NCBI GenBank assembly: GCA_963741985.1
Contig: CAVUKD010000002.1
Coordinates: 248,001 to 312,000 of the forward strand
DNA length: 64,000 nucleotides
Direction of reading: 5' to 3'
From: Cryomorpha sp963741985
Lineage (GTDB): Bacteria > Bacteroidota > Bacteroidia > Flavobacteriales_D > Cryomorphaceae
Shown: positions 38,509-46,958 of the stretch, in pieces
Layout of the letters: each line of letters begins with the position of its first letter
Position numbering within the stretch: position 1 is the stretch's first letter
Notes under the pieces: generated by a model
What the model was told of the DNA's origin: nothing
The model's database searches: none
Seen by the model: only the letters and a program-made list of their open reading frames with translations
Made by a program: the position numbers and the translations under genes

Positions 38509-38572
38509 ATATTCAATTTATACAATCGACTGTCCTTTAGACCTAAAGTCAGAATACTCTTTAACTGCAACT

Positions 38573-39094
38573 TTATTCGCGTAAAAAGACTGGTGGCTCT
38601 AATCCAAAACTATCAACAGACTGTTTATATTCCTTTAGGTCGTCATACACGTTAAATGTAATATACTTATTAATTACAGTATCCAGCTTCCACTCCGGTG
38701 TATCAATATCAACGGAAGGAGTCATATAAACAGCGCCAATCTCATATAAAAAACTGACTGGAAGCGGTATGCTATCTGTAGGAATCTTGATTACCTTTCT
38801 TAAAAGAGTATCAGCATAAATATCCATTTTCATACCTTGAAATGTTCCGACGGCTCTAAACTCATCATCCCGTGGGACTAAAAAGAATTTAACGGAATCT
38901 CTATTCTCAAGCCAAGGATCGTAAAAAAGTATTTCTAATGTAATCCCTGTGTGTGCAGTATCCAAATAAGCTCTTTTAAGGCCATTGACAGATAACCAAA
39001 CATTCTCCATGCTCTTTTGATTTTTATTTAAAGTTGGCGAAGTAGTACACGAAATATAGAAAGCAACAAGTAATAAGAAAAGAGGTGTTTTCAT
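38573..39094 (-). CDS. Putative immunity lipoprotein for displaced tail 4
   Basis: 173 aa with a lipoprotein-type N-terminus (MKTPLFLLLVAFYISC, Cys at 16). The mature part is acidic and beta-rich (ITLEILFYDPWLENRDSVKFF, KLDTVINKYITFNVYDDL) with no recognised family. It begins 3 nt after the stop of the displaced RHS tail at 39098, the arrangement expected of a cognate immunity gene. The immunity role is inferred from position only. Confidence 0.6.
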   Translation of the reverse strand: MKTPLFLLLVAFYISCTTSPTLNKNQKSMENVWLSVNGLKRAYLDTAHTGITLEILFYDPWLENRDSVKFFLVPRDDEFRAVGTFQGMKMDIYADTLLRKVIKIPTDSIPLPVSFLYEIGAVYMTPSVDIDTPEWKLDTVINKYITFNVYDDLKEYKQSVDSFGLEPPVFLRE

Positions 39095-39097
39095 AGT

Positions 39098-40183
39098 TTA
39101 ATAATTGATTTTTACATATTCACTATTGTTACCATTCGGAGTTTCATATGGTATTGTGCCATTCGGTACAAAAATCGTGTCTTTAATGACAGAGTATCGG
39201 TATGGACCAGATTGTCTCCAAACCTGAAGGGTATCCATTTCATCTACGATAATCTCCATTTGAAGTTTTGAACTAACCTTTGGCACTTTATGTATTTCAT
39301 TGGCCATCTCAATAGCTTTCAAAGCAGCTTCTACTGCTGTAGCTAACTCTAACGCAGTTTTTCCCTTTGGCTCCCAATCAAGACCCCCAGCATATGAGCC
39401 CGGGAAGTAAGACCCGTCTTCGTAATCCACAAACATAGGTCTTGTCGAACGTATAGCCTGACCAACAGTACCATTATAAAAAGGGCTACCTTCTTTAGTG
39501 TACCAGTCAATTCCACCATAATTTCCGTAATCACCCTTCCCCATCCATCTATCAGTAGTATTTCCCATCCAGGATGGGTCATTATACCTACCATTCATAC
39601 CTGATTTCATGAATTTATCAAATGAAGATAGAGATTTTCCAGCTGCCGCAAATAGCCTACCCAGAAAACCGGAATTCTGACCTGATTTACCCCCACCTGT
39701 TTGTGGAATCCAACCTAAGTCTGTTTTTTCAAAAATCCGTCCATTTTTATCAGTATAAGTATCACCAGCGTTTCCACCACCATTATTGGCGGTTTTTTGG
39801 TCAATTCCTTCAAGTCCTAAAGGATCGACAAATAATATAGGATTGTTATTAAAAGCTGCATAGCTTGATTGCCAGGGATAAGTCACCGGATCCACATTCC
39901 AACGACGCATAAGCCTGCTATCATACTGCCAGTATTCGGCTGTATAGCTATTCCCAACGCCACTAATTTCACTATCCATTTCCTGTCCACCGGCACCGCC
40001 ATAGCGGTAGTTTCCCGCGTTAAAACTCCGCCCAGGCATGATAGACCCGCCGGGGTAGTAATGAATAATCTGCCGCGTATTACCACGCAAATACGTAACC
40101 ATAAAATTGTCAAAACTTACCGCCTTCATGCCCTTATTGCTTACAAAACAATGCAGATAGCCATCGGTGAACGCGGATATCAT
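39098..40183 (-). CDS. Displaced RHS C-terminal tail 4, chimeric core
   Basis: 361 aa without a signal peptide. The first about 45 residues (GYLHCFVSNKGMKAVSFDNF, YLRGNTRQI) match the region just before the core of the 2726-aa RHS protein, GYLHCFVSNKGVKAVNFDNF. The sequence then switches to a different RHS core lineage (NYRYGGAGGQEMDSE, SYTAEYWQYDSRLMRRWNVDP, NNNPILFVDPLG), followed by a unique tail of about 235 residues (from GIDQKTANN). The tail contains Trp/Gly-rich stretches but no recognised toxin motif. The 5' RHS part is missing, so expression as a toxin needs recombination into the full gene. Confidence 0.75.
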   Translation of the reverse strand: MISAFTDGYLHCFVSNKGMKAVSFDNFMVTYLRGNTRQIIHYYPGGSIMPGRSFNAGNYRYGGAGGQEMDSEISGVGNSYTAEYWQYDSRLMRRWNVDPVTYPWQSSYAAFNNNPILFVDPLGLEGIDQKTANNGGGNAGDTYTDKNGRIFEKTDLGWIPQTGGGKSGQNSGFLGRLFAAAGKSLSSFDKFMKSGMNGRYNDPSWMGNTTDRWMGKGDYGNYGGIDWYTKEGSPFYNGTVGQAIRSTRPMFVDYEDGSYFPGSYAGGLDWEPKGKTALELATAVEAALKAIEMANEIHKVPKVSSKLQMEIIVDEMDTLQVWRQSGPYRYSVIKDTIFVPNGTIPYETPNGNNSEYVKINY

Positions 40184-40222
40184 CCCGATCCGAGGAGCCT
40201 TTCTCCATTTCCATACTATAAA

Positions 40223-40732
40223 TTATTTCATAAATTTTAATTTCAATTCTTCAGGCACACCCAGATCTTTCCGCATTTGAAAATATTCTCTTTTAGTTAG
40301 TGGACCATATACTCTATCTTTTTTATGACTTATAATCCAATAGTTTATTTTCCTCGAAAATATACTTTGATAGTATGGATCACTATTGACAATCTCAACA
40401 GCTAAATGCTCACTTTTTTCATTAGAATAAATATCTTCCAGTTCAAAGGCAATAGCGCTTTTGTGCCACTGTTTATTAGGAGATTGAACAGCAACAATAA
40501 AATTTTCATTAAAAGAATAATCAACCACTTTTGAATAAATATTTTTTCTTAAATACATATACAAAGACGTGTCGTTTATCTCTATTACATCTTTGGTAGC
40601 CAAAATGTCCTTATAGTTTCTACCTGCATCATGATAAGTATATCCACCGCTTAGTGTACTTGTATAGCTTCCAGAGTTACAAGAATTTAATAATAGCAGT
40701 AAAACACCAGTAATGTATATCATTTGTTTCAT
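40223..40732 (-). CDS. Putative immunity lipoprotein for displaced tail 3
   Basis: 169 aa with a strong lipobox (MKQMIYITGVLLLLLNSC, Cys18). The mature part has ISHKKDRVYGPLTKREYFQMRKDLGV at its end, a pattern of small beta proteins. It follows the displaced tail at 40742 by 9 nt. No known family was recognised; the immunity role is inferred from gene order. Confidence 0.6.
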   Translation of the reverse strand: MKQMIYITGVLLLLLNSCNSGSYTSTLSGGYTYHDAGRNYKDILATKDVIEINDTSLYMYLRKNIYSKVVDYSFNENFIVAVQSPNKQWHKSAIAFELEDIYSNEKSEHLAVEIVNSDPYYQSIFSRKINYWIISHKKDRVYGPLTKREYFQMRKDLGVPEELKLKFMK

Positions 40733-40741
40733 GTTGCAGGC

Positions 40742-41594
40742 TTAATATTTAGGTTCCCATGGTTTAAGTAATCCCGGATTATTTGGAGAGAATATATTTC
40801 TATTAGGGCTTATTGTTCCTATACCAATAAAATCAATTTTGAATGGAGTTCCTTGTCCATGAATTGTTTTCCCAAAAAAGTTTTCTATATTTCTTGTAGT
40901 GTTACCCCACCAAGGTTTATAATCAAAATTATAGCGATCATCAAAAGCTTTTACAGTATTATTGGGATAAAGTCTTAATGAAATGGTTCCATGTACTAAA
41001 CCATCTCTTATATTACCCCTGAATAAAAGATTAAATGATTGTACAGAGCCAACCCCACGAGGAAATTGTTTTGGTGTGATACTGCTAAGGTCTATATTCC
41101 CCAGAGGTACACGGACAGCTCGTCTATTGCCATTTTTCCACCAATTATAACTTTCATTAATTGTAAAAATACCATTTCCGTTCAAATCCCAACTTTCGCT
41201 TTGTCCGCCCTCAAGACTTACCCATTCAACAACGGCCGAACTCACATTTTCGTATTTGTATAAATCACCATTATAAATTTCGAAATAGGAACCACTAATC
41301 TCGTTATATTCTTTTTCATAACCATATTCCCCCCTATCTGAATTAAAATAAACTACACGGCCGTCACCGTAAATCGGTGCAAAACTTCCATTAATAGCCC
41401 CATAATCATTCAACCAACTCGATTTAGAAAGCCTATAGGAATCGTGATTTTCTCCCCAATTTAACTGGCTTGTCCAACCAAAAGGGCTACCTAGCCACTT
41501 CCATTTCCGGTATTTACTCCTTCACCTAGTGGAATAATGTTCAAATCATTTGGATCATTATACATAATCTCGACATCTTTTGAAAGTAGCACGG
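40742..41594 (-). pseudogene. Displaced RHS C-terminal tail 3, frameshifted
   Basis: The open part (40742-41413, TTG start) encodes 223 residues: a shared stretch GSFAPIYGDGRVVYFNSDRG through SSAVVEWVSL, then a unique tail (NWWKNGNRRAVRVPLGNIDL, LRLYPNNTVKAFDDRYNFDY, GQGTPFKIDFIGIGTI). Upstream DNA continues the RHS tail in a second frame (YNDPNDLNIIPLGEGVNTGN, equivalent to RYTDPTGMTVPL in tail 2) up to a TAG near 41490. The remainder (WTSQLNWGENHDSYRLS) is in the frame of the ORF. A frameshift therefore splits it, and the core is truncated at RYTDP. Confidence 0.75.
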
Positions 41595-42023
41595 CTATTT
41601 CTTTTCTTTTGGAGATTTTAGCAATTCTGTTTTTGCATAATAAATATTATCCTCCGAAGAATACATCAACCTTATCTCGCCATCTACTACTTGCACTCTT
41701 GAATACCAATTACCACCACGAGCCCGAGTGAAAGACTCTTCATCACTATAAAAAAGAAAGTTTTTAAAAAGAATTTCGCAGCTAAGCGAATCATGCTTCC
41801 ACTCGCCTTCTCTCTCAAAAACATTCCCAGTAGAGGCTATATACTGGTATCTATATGTACTATCAGCATATATAAAAATTGAATCTTTAGAGGAAGAAAT
41901 ACCATTATGACTATAGCAGTAACTACCAATCAACATTTTAGCATCCGGACAAGAAGAACATGCAGTAATTACCAATGTACAGCAAACTAAAATGATAAAT
42001 AAAAGTCGTATGTCTTTTTTCAT
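41595..42023 (-). CDS. Putative immunity lipoprotein for the tail remnant at 42020
   Basis: 142 aa from ATG 42023. The frame also offers a GTG 12 nt earlier. Lipobox ITAC follows a hydrophobic segment (RLLFIILVCCTLVITAC). The mature part resembles a small lipocalin-like barrel (MLIGSYCYSHNG, DSTYRYQYIASTG, EREGEWKHDSLSCEILFKNF), a pattern common in lipoproteins of unknown function. Its ATG overlaps the stop of the preceding tail remnant (ATGA), supporting a toxin-immunity pair. Confidence 0.6.
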   Translation of the reverse strand: MKKDIRLLFIILVCCTLVITACSSCPDAKMLIGSYCYSHNGISSSKDSIFIYADSTYRYQYIASTGNVFEREGEWKHDSLSCEILFKNFLFYSDEESFTRARGGNWYSRVQVVDGEIRLMYSSEDNIYYAKTELLKSPKEKK

Positions 42024-42238
42024 TTCTGAATCCACATAAATCGTTGATAAATTGTTCCATTTGGGGTTATTTGATTAGGAATACGATTAGTATCATCTCC
42101 CAGATGGTAAGAAAAAGAGTACCATTCTGTAGAATTATTAACTATAAAAGCAGTTCCGCTCCACCTCATATGCGTCTTGAGCACCGCTGCATTTGTAATG
42201 CTGCGGAATAATCCTCCAAAAAACATCCGTACCGCCAT
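42020..42238 (-). pseudogene. Remnant of a displaced RHS toxin tail
   Basis: 72 codons (FFGGLFRSITNAAVLKTHM, YQRFMWIQK) with no known family. It begins right behind the RAYT gene without RHS core sequence, and its stop overlaps the next lipoprotein start by ATGA as in a toxin-immunity pair. It is most simply the 3' stump of a tail whose 5' part was lost when the RAYT element inserted. Confidence that it is a toxin stump is moderate. Confidence 0.45.
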
Positions 42239-42247
42239 ACTCCAAAC

Positions 42248-42823
42248 TTACCTATTAAAATTCAAAAAAGGCGCTATCCGTATAACTTCCGGAATTTTAG
42301 ACTCCAACTCCATATAATTAGAAATCGATGAATACACCCAATCCTCTTGGTTTCGGACGAAGCCAGCACGCACGGGATTGTCATGGATGTAATTTATCTT
42401 AGTCCACGTAAATTCCGGATTGTATAACTCTATAGCGTGGTTGCCCGGTTGCCAAAACATATATTCCTTGTGACGCGAGCTGTTCATGCCAAATTCTGAA
42501 AACAATTTAAGCATCCATTCTCTTCTGCTTTCCGAACCAGTTAATATTTGATTCATGCACGCTTTGGAAGTAAACTTTTTAAAATCACGAATTGTATCTC
42601 GTAATTCAAAGGGTTCATTGGAATTCACAATTAAGTGAATGTGATTCGTCATTATGACATACGCAAATACATTGAGCCCTTTTTCCTTTATACAATGCCG
42701 TATGGAATTAACCAATATTTCGCGATAAATATCTCTTGAGAAAATATCAATCCACCCTACAACTGTTATCGTAAGATAATAGGATTTGTTTTCTTTGATA
42801 TTTGATTTAGAGCCTTGCTTCAC
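42248..42823 (-). mobile_element. RAYT, REP-associated tyrosine (Y1) transposase
   Basis: A 191-aa HUH-type single-strand transposase. The metal-binding MTNHIHLIV has His61 and His63, and the catalytic Tyr145 lies in KINYIHDNPVRAGF. A WQPGNHAIEL segment typical of RAYTs is present. RAYTs process REP hairpins and are usually single-copy, host-domesticated relatives of IS200/IS605 transposases. Upstream DNA (42824-43161) carries a perfect REP-like hairpin. It interrupts the RHS cassette chain and apparently removed the 5' part of a tail. Confidence 0.92.
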
Positions 42824-43161
42824 AAAGTTCTAAGTTAGAAAAAATCCAGAAGTGAGGTGGCTATAATTTTGGGGGTTGCAATAGATGAGGTTTTTGGAAA
42901 TGCGCAAATATGTTCCGCAGCATTGCAAATGCAGCGGAGCCCAAACGCATGTTAGTGGCAGATAATGCGGAGCGGAGGATATTTACGAATTGTGACTTTG
43001 ACCGCAGGATTACAAATCCTGCGGTCGTACTTAAAATTCTAATCCCCTAATAAACTGAGTTTTAAAATGACGTTACTTATAATTGCATATGCAGCGGAGC
43101 TCCGTGCGAATTATTGTATATAACGCGGAACTGGGCTCGACTGTGCATAAAGGCAGTGTTT
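42824..43161. repeat. REP-like hairpin and repeated motif beside the RAYT gene
   Basis: A gene-free gap. GACCGCAGGATT (43000-43011) and AATCCTGCGGTC (43015-43026) form a perfect 12-bp stem with a 3-nt loop. A shorter motif TTGCA(A/T)ATGCAGCGGAGC occurs near 42923 and again near 43083, with a related ATGCGGAGCGGAGG near 42965. This layout of paired GC-rich hairpins next to a RAYT is what REP/REPIN elements look like. Confidence 0.75.
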
Positions 43162-43878
43162 CTACGTCAATATTTCCCAATATATCCATACGTTATATAG
43201 AGAATGAAACGCCACTGCCCATAGAAATCCTCTGGAAATCCGAATTTGGTTAACAATAATCCTGAAGGTAGTGTAGAATAGAAACAAATACATCGATGGG
43301 AATAGTGATATGGATTGTGACGCTATGAAACTAAAGTATAAATGAAACGCAGCAAAAAGAAACACAGTAAAATAACCCAAAGGACGCTCATTACTTTTAA
43401 CCACTCGATATACACTTTCAGCTAAACTTATCTTAGTAATTGAAGGAAGAATAACCCAGATTGAAGCGAATAAACTTGAACCTATCCAAACAAAAGTGAA
43501 ATTGGAGAGCGAGAACTCAAGTTGATTAAACACAAGAAAATTCAATGCCGTAACAAAAAGGCCAATTAGCAAACAGGTACTTACGGTGACTTGACTCTTC
43601 TTTTTTCCAAGAAAAAAAGAAAATGCTAATTCTTCAAACAAAGGAAAAAAAATAACCCCTACAAAGAAGATAAGTGATTTATTATATGTGTACGAAGCGG
43701 TAGCTCCTTCCCTGCCAATAAAGTTAGGGTTAACTTCAGGAATAATGTAAACTATAAGATTTGAAATTATATTTAAAATCACGAATGTGATAATCGTGTA
43801 ACCAAAAAGTCGCCAACCACTAATTTGAATAGATTTTAGCTTAAGTGTTTTCTCTAAATAGTTTTTGTAGCCTACCAT
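43162..43878 (-). CDS. CPBP-family intramembrane protein, putative immunity for displaced tail 2
   Basis: 238 aa with about seven to eight hydrophobic segments. All three CPBP/CAAX-protease motifs are visible: EE at 82-83 (FEELAFSFFL, without the usual Arg), FxxxH at 175-179 (FAAFH) and HxxxN at 225-229 (HSLYN). CPBP proteins are intramembrane metalloprotease-like, and some give self-immunity to bacteriocins. It follows the displaced RHS tail at 43891 by 12 nt, so an immunity role is inferred. The expected EExxxR Arg is not seen, so catalysis is uncertain. Confidence 0.75.
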   Translation of the reverse strand: MVGYKNYLEKTLKLKSIQISGWRLFGYTIITFVILNIISNLIVYIIPEVNPNFIGREGATASYTYNKSLIFFVGVIFFPLFEELAFSFFLGKKKSQVTVSTCLLIGLFVTALNFLVFNQLEFSLSNFTFVWIGSSLFASIWVILPSITKISLAESVYRVVKSNERPLGYFTVFLFAAFHLYFSFIASQSISLFPSMYLFLFYTTFRIIVNQIRISRGFLWAVAFHSLYNVWIYWEILT

Positions 43879-43890
43879 ATAATTGGAATT

Positions 43891-44805
43891 TTAATTCCTC
43901 GGATATTGGTAACGGTCCTTATATGGCCCAATACTACTACCATCTAAAATTAATTCTAACCCAGGAGTATTTAAGGGAAACAAATTAGTACCTGGAAACA
44001 TCATTTTGCTAAGAGACCTAGACAATAAAACCGTCCCAGTTTTGGTAACCAGATACTGAAGTCTTTCGAAACCTGCCTGACCGTAGCAAAAATGCTCTAA
44101 GTCCCCCATAAAAGCTCCAACATTTGCCCAATTACTACCAGGGCCATCATAAGGGCCTGGTATATATATAAATGGTTTTTCTTTCTCCACATATGGAGTG
44201 CCGAATCTCCTCTTTGTAGGCGGATCAGTTGGCTTTTTCAAAGTGAGAGGATCAACTCCACTTCCCCCACCTTGATCCAAACTCACCCATTCAACAACGG
44301 CCGAACTCACATTTTCGTATTTGTATAAATCCCCATTATAAAGTTCGAAATAGGAACCACTAATCTCGTTATATTCAATTTCATAACCATACTCGCCCCT
44401 ATCTGAATTAAAATAAACTATGTGTCCATTTTGGTAAATCGGTGCGAAACTTCCATTATGCGCACCATAAGCATTCAACCAACTATAATTCGAAAGCAAA
44501 TACGAACCATGACCTGCTCCCCAATTTGAATAGCTTGATCCACCTCCATGCATTCCATGTATATCGTAATTTATATCCCACGGGAAATCAAAATTACTAC
44601 TTGTATTATTACCACCTCCTGCAGCTTCTTCATCGTATAATGGCACAGTCATTCCAGTCGGGTCGGTATAGCGCACCGGATTATTGGCCATGGCGAGATA
44701 TGGGTTGTGGAACTGCTCTGCGGGATCAGGTGTAAACCATCCGTAAAGCTCTATATGGCTTAAGGGAATTTGAATATTTTTAGATCGCCTTCCGGGTTCT
44801 AACAT
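43891..44805 (-). CDS. Displaced RHS C-terminal tail 2
   Basis: 304 aa. After 22 unrelated residues it enters the RHS core at WFTPDPAEQFHNPYLAMANN and PVRYTDPTGM. It then has the spacer TVPLYDEEAAGGGNNTS, the shared segments SYSNWGAGHGSYLLSNYSW and GSFAPIYQNGHIVYFNSDRG, and SSAVVEWVSL. A unique tail of about 120 residues follows (LTLKKPTDPPTKRRFG, LEHFCYGQAGFERLQYLVTK, MMFPGTNLFPLNTPGLEL). No toxin family was recognised. Its first 26 nt overlap the end of the upstream membrane gene. It lacks the signal peptide and YD repeats and is probably a silent cassette. Confidence 0.8.
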   Translation of the reverse strand: MLEPGRRSKNIQIPLSHIELYGWFTPDPAEQFHNPYLAMANNPVRYTDPTGMTVPLYDEEAAGGGNNTSSNFDFPWDINYDIHGMHGGGSSYSNWGAGHGSYLLSNYSWLNAYGAHNGSFAPIYQNGHIVYFNSDRGEYGYEIEYNEISGSYFELYNGDLYKYENVSSAVVEWVSLDQGGGSGVDPLTLKKPTDPPTKRRFGTPYVEKEKPFIYIPGPYDGPGSNWANVGAFMGDLEHFCYGQAGFERLQYLVTKTGTVLLSRSLSKMMFPGTNLFPLNTPGLELILDGSSIGPYKDRYQYPRN

Positions 44806-45160
44806 AATTTATTAATAAAAAAGCAGATACTACGTAACAAACCATTATAATATCAAATATTAATTTTCTATTTTTTCCGTTTTTCATGAAATTATGTTTT
44901 AGTTTTTCCAATCCTGTTATTTTTATAAAATAGTAATTAGAAAAAATGATAACAACTGCCATGATTACACTTAATAAATATTCATTTATTTCAATACTTC
45001 TTTGAATTTGTAACTCTAATAATCCAAAAAGACCAACAGCATAAATTCCTTGAATCACCATATGATTACACGCAAGAGTGAATGGATCAAATTTTTTTAA
45101 AAGTCCAGATTTCATTCCCACCTGATATATCCGAAAGGTAATATGATAAAAGAGTCCCAT
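44780..45160 (-). CDS. Putative immunity membrane protein for displaced tail 1
   Basis: 126 aa with three to four hydrophobic segments (MVIQGIYAVGLFGLLEL, EYLLSVIMAVVIIFSNYYFI, IIMVCYVVSAFLLINYV) and a basic loop. It starts 3 nt after the displaced tail at 45164, as expected for its immunity gene. A small multi-pass inner-membrane immunity protein is typical for pore-forming toxins; here that is an inference. No family was recognised. Confidence 0.6.
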   Translation of the reverse strand: MGLFYHITFRIYQVGMKSGLLKKFDPFTLACNHMVIQGIYAVGLFGLLELQIQRSIEINEYLLSVIMAVVIIFSNYYFIKITGLEKLKHNFMKNGKNRKLIFDIIMVCYVVSAFLLINYVRTRKAI

Positions 45161-45163
45161 ATC

Positions 45164-46252
45164 TTAACGATTATTAATCCAACTTTTAAACTGACCATAA
45201 TTTGAATTTGGGCCGAATACTCCTACACCCCATGTGCTCGGCCCCCAATATTGTCCGGCTACTCCCGACCAATAAATTGCTTGGGCATATGGATGCCCAT
45301 ACGTACCAAGTACAGACCAACCTACATCGTATGTATATTTAAGCCCTGATATTTCATTATTACTATACTGAATACTACTCAGAGCAATATTCGTAGCAGC
45401 TCCCGCTTGCCCAACTCTTCTCATCAGGTTACCATAACCACCAAGCTCACCACCTCCCAAAAGCCTTATCAAATTCATTTTTAAAGCTTTAGACAACCCA
45501 AATATCGTTAATCCCAAGTGAGCGTTGCTATAAAAAGAATCAGAAGAATTTCGTGACGGATAATCTACCTGAAACGACTGATTGGTACCAATCTCTTGCG
45601 GTGTGCCGAGGGGTGACCATACGGGTACCCAAACAAAATTGCCATATACTCCGGCGATATATCCTCCATCCGGCTTTGCAAAGTAATAATCGCTAATTAT
45701 TTGCCATTCTTCCTCATATCTTACGCTTAATGCAAGGGCTTTATTCCAAACAGCTTCTTTATCATTCATATTTACATGATCATAGCCATACATTTTGTCA
45801 TAGGCATTTTTTGATAAAAATTGCCTGTTGGATTCTTCACTGCGATATGGGTTTGCCCAACTATAATTCGAAAGCAAATACGAACCATGACCTGCCCCCC
45901 AATTTGAATAGCTTGATCCACCTCCAATACCACCGTATTCTATATTCCATGGGAATTCAAAATTACCGCTTGTATTATTACCACCTCCTGCAGCTTCCTC
46001 ATCGTATAACGGCACAGTCATTCCACTCGGGTCGGTATAGCGCACCGGATTATTGGCCATGGCGAGATAAGGGTTGTGGAACTGCGCGGCGGGGTCGGGC
46101 GTGAACCAGCGAGCTAATGCAGGAGCGTAAAACCGCGCATAAAAACATAGCTCAACAGTTTCAAGAGTCTCTTTAGAATAGTAACGGTGGTGGGAAATTA
46201 AAAATCTCATGGTTGAAAGTGTAGCATCGGTTAAACGTTCACGTTGTCTCAA
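45164..46252 (-). CDS. Displaced RHS C-terminal tail 1
   Basis: 362 aa in the longest frame (TTG start; an ATG lies at 46210). RHS core: FYARFYAPALARWFTPDPAA, then HNPYLAMANNPVRYTDPSGM, the same TVPLYDEEAAGGGNNTS spacer as tail 2, and SYSNWGAGHGSYLLSNYSW. It diverges there into a unique tail of about 230 residues. The tail end is Gly- and aromatic-rich and partly hydrophobic (WSVLGTYGHPYAQAIYWSG, VAGQYWGPSTWGVGVFG), which with the multi-pass immunity candidate suggests a membrane-active toxin. No N-terminal export signal is present. Confidence 0.8.
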   Translation of the reverse strand: MRQRERLTDATLSTMRFLISHHRYYSKETLETVELCFYARFYAPALARWFTPDPAAQFHNPYLAMANNPVRYTDPSGMTVPLYDEEAAGGGNNTSGNFEFPWNIEYGGIGGGSSYSNWGAGHGSYLLSNYSWANPYRSEESNRQFLSKNAYDKMYGYDHVNMNDKEAVWNKALALSVRYEEEWQIISDYYFAKPDGGYIAGVYGNFVWVPVWSPLGTPQEIGTNQSFQVDYPSRNSSDSFYSNAHLGLTIFGLSKALKMNLIRLLGGGELGGYGNLMRRVGQAGAATNIALSSIQYSNNEISGLKYTYDVGWSVLGTYGHPYAQAIYWSGVAGQYWGPSTWGVGVFGPNSNYGQFKSWINNR

Positions 46253-46287
46253 TTGATTTCAAATCTTATAAAATCCAACAACATCAC

Positions 46288-46956
46288 TCACTCATCTAAT
46301 TTCGAAAGAAACGATCCGTCCCACTCAGTTAAATAAGTTATCCAATGGACTGCAAAAATTAAGCGAACCGATTTGTCTTCAAAATTTAAAGTGTTCTCAT
46401 CTCTTCCCAACATGATGGCCATAGCTCCAGGCCCTATGGTTCCACCTTCTCTTAAAACGATATTATCATACTGTTTTATAACAGGATTGCTGCGACCAAT
46501 CATAGATAAAAATTCAGCATATTTTCCTTTAGTATTGATTTGCCATATTACGACCGAATCACTTGAAAATGGTTTATTGGGGGCCCCAACCATTCGAACC
46601 ATCTCGTCCTTATCCCAAACTTCAGAAAAAAGACCATCCATTTTGAGCTTTCGAACTGCCAATCTCAATTCATTAATTGTTGGCTGTTTTGAAAAATCGC
46701 GGATCAGATTCGTCAAGTTAGTCGCACTTAAGCTATCTAAATAATACCGATACTTTAGATTGTATTCGCCTAAGCAATCTCCATCGCATATAATTTGATC
46801 AAAGATATCTACAAAGTTATAAAGCTTTTCTATCTCCTGCGAATTGAATTCAACCTGAGAAACGGGTTGTTTTTTCTTATCGCTCTGGTCTGTTTGATGG
46901 CAAGAACTATTAAGAATAGCAGGAAATAAAACCAAAGCAAGAATATAAATACGCAT
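46288..46956 (-). CDS. Putative immunity lipoprotein for the full-length RHS toxin
   Basis: 222 aa with a hydrophobic N-terminus and lipobox-like NSSC (MRIYILALVLFPAILNSSC). The mature part is helical then beta-rich (KLYNFVDIFDQIICDGDC, VVIWQINTKGKYAEFLSMIG, LIFAVHWITYLTEWDG). The ATG is 2 nt after the stop of the 2726-aa RHS gene, so the two are almost certainly co-translated. The immunity function is inferred from this position; no family was recognised. Confidence 0.65.
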   Translation of the reverse strand: MRIYILALVLFPAILNSSCHQTDQSDKKKQPVSQVEFNSQEIEKLYNFVDIFDQIICDGDCLGEYNLKYRYYLDSLSATNLTNLIRDFSKQPTINELRLAVRKLKMDGLFSEVWDKDEMVRMVGAPNKPFSSDSVVIWQINTKGKYAEFLSMIGRSNPVIKQYDNIVLREGGTIGPGAMAIMLGRDENTLNFEDKSVRLIFAVHWITYLTEWDGSFLSKLDE

Positions 46957-46958
46957 AT

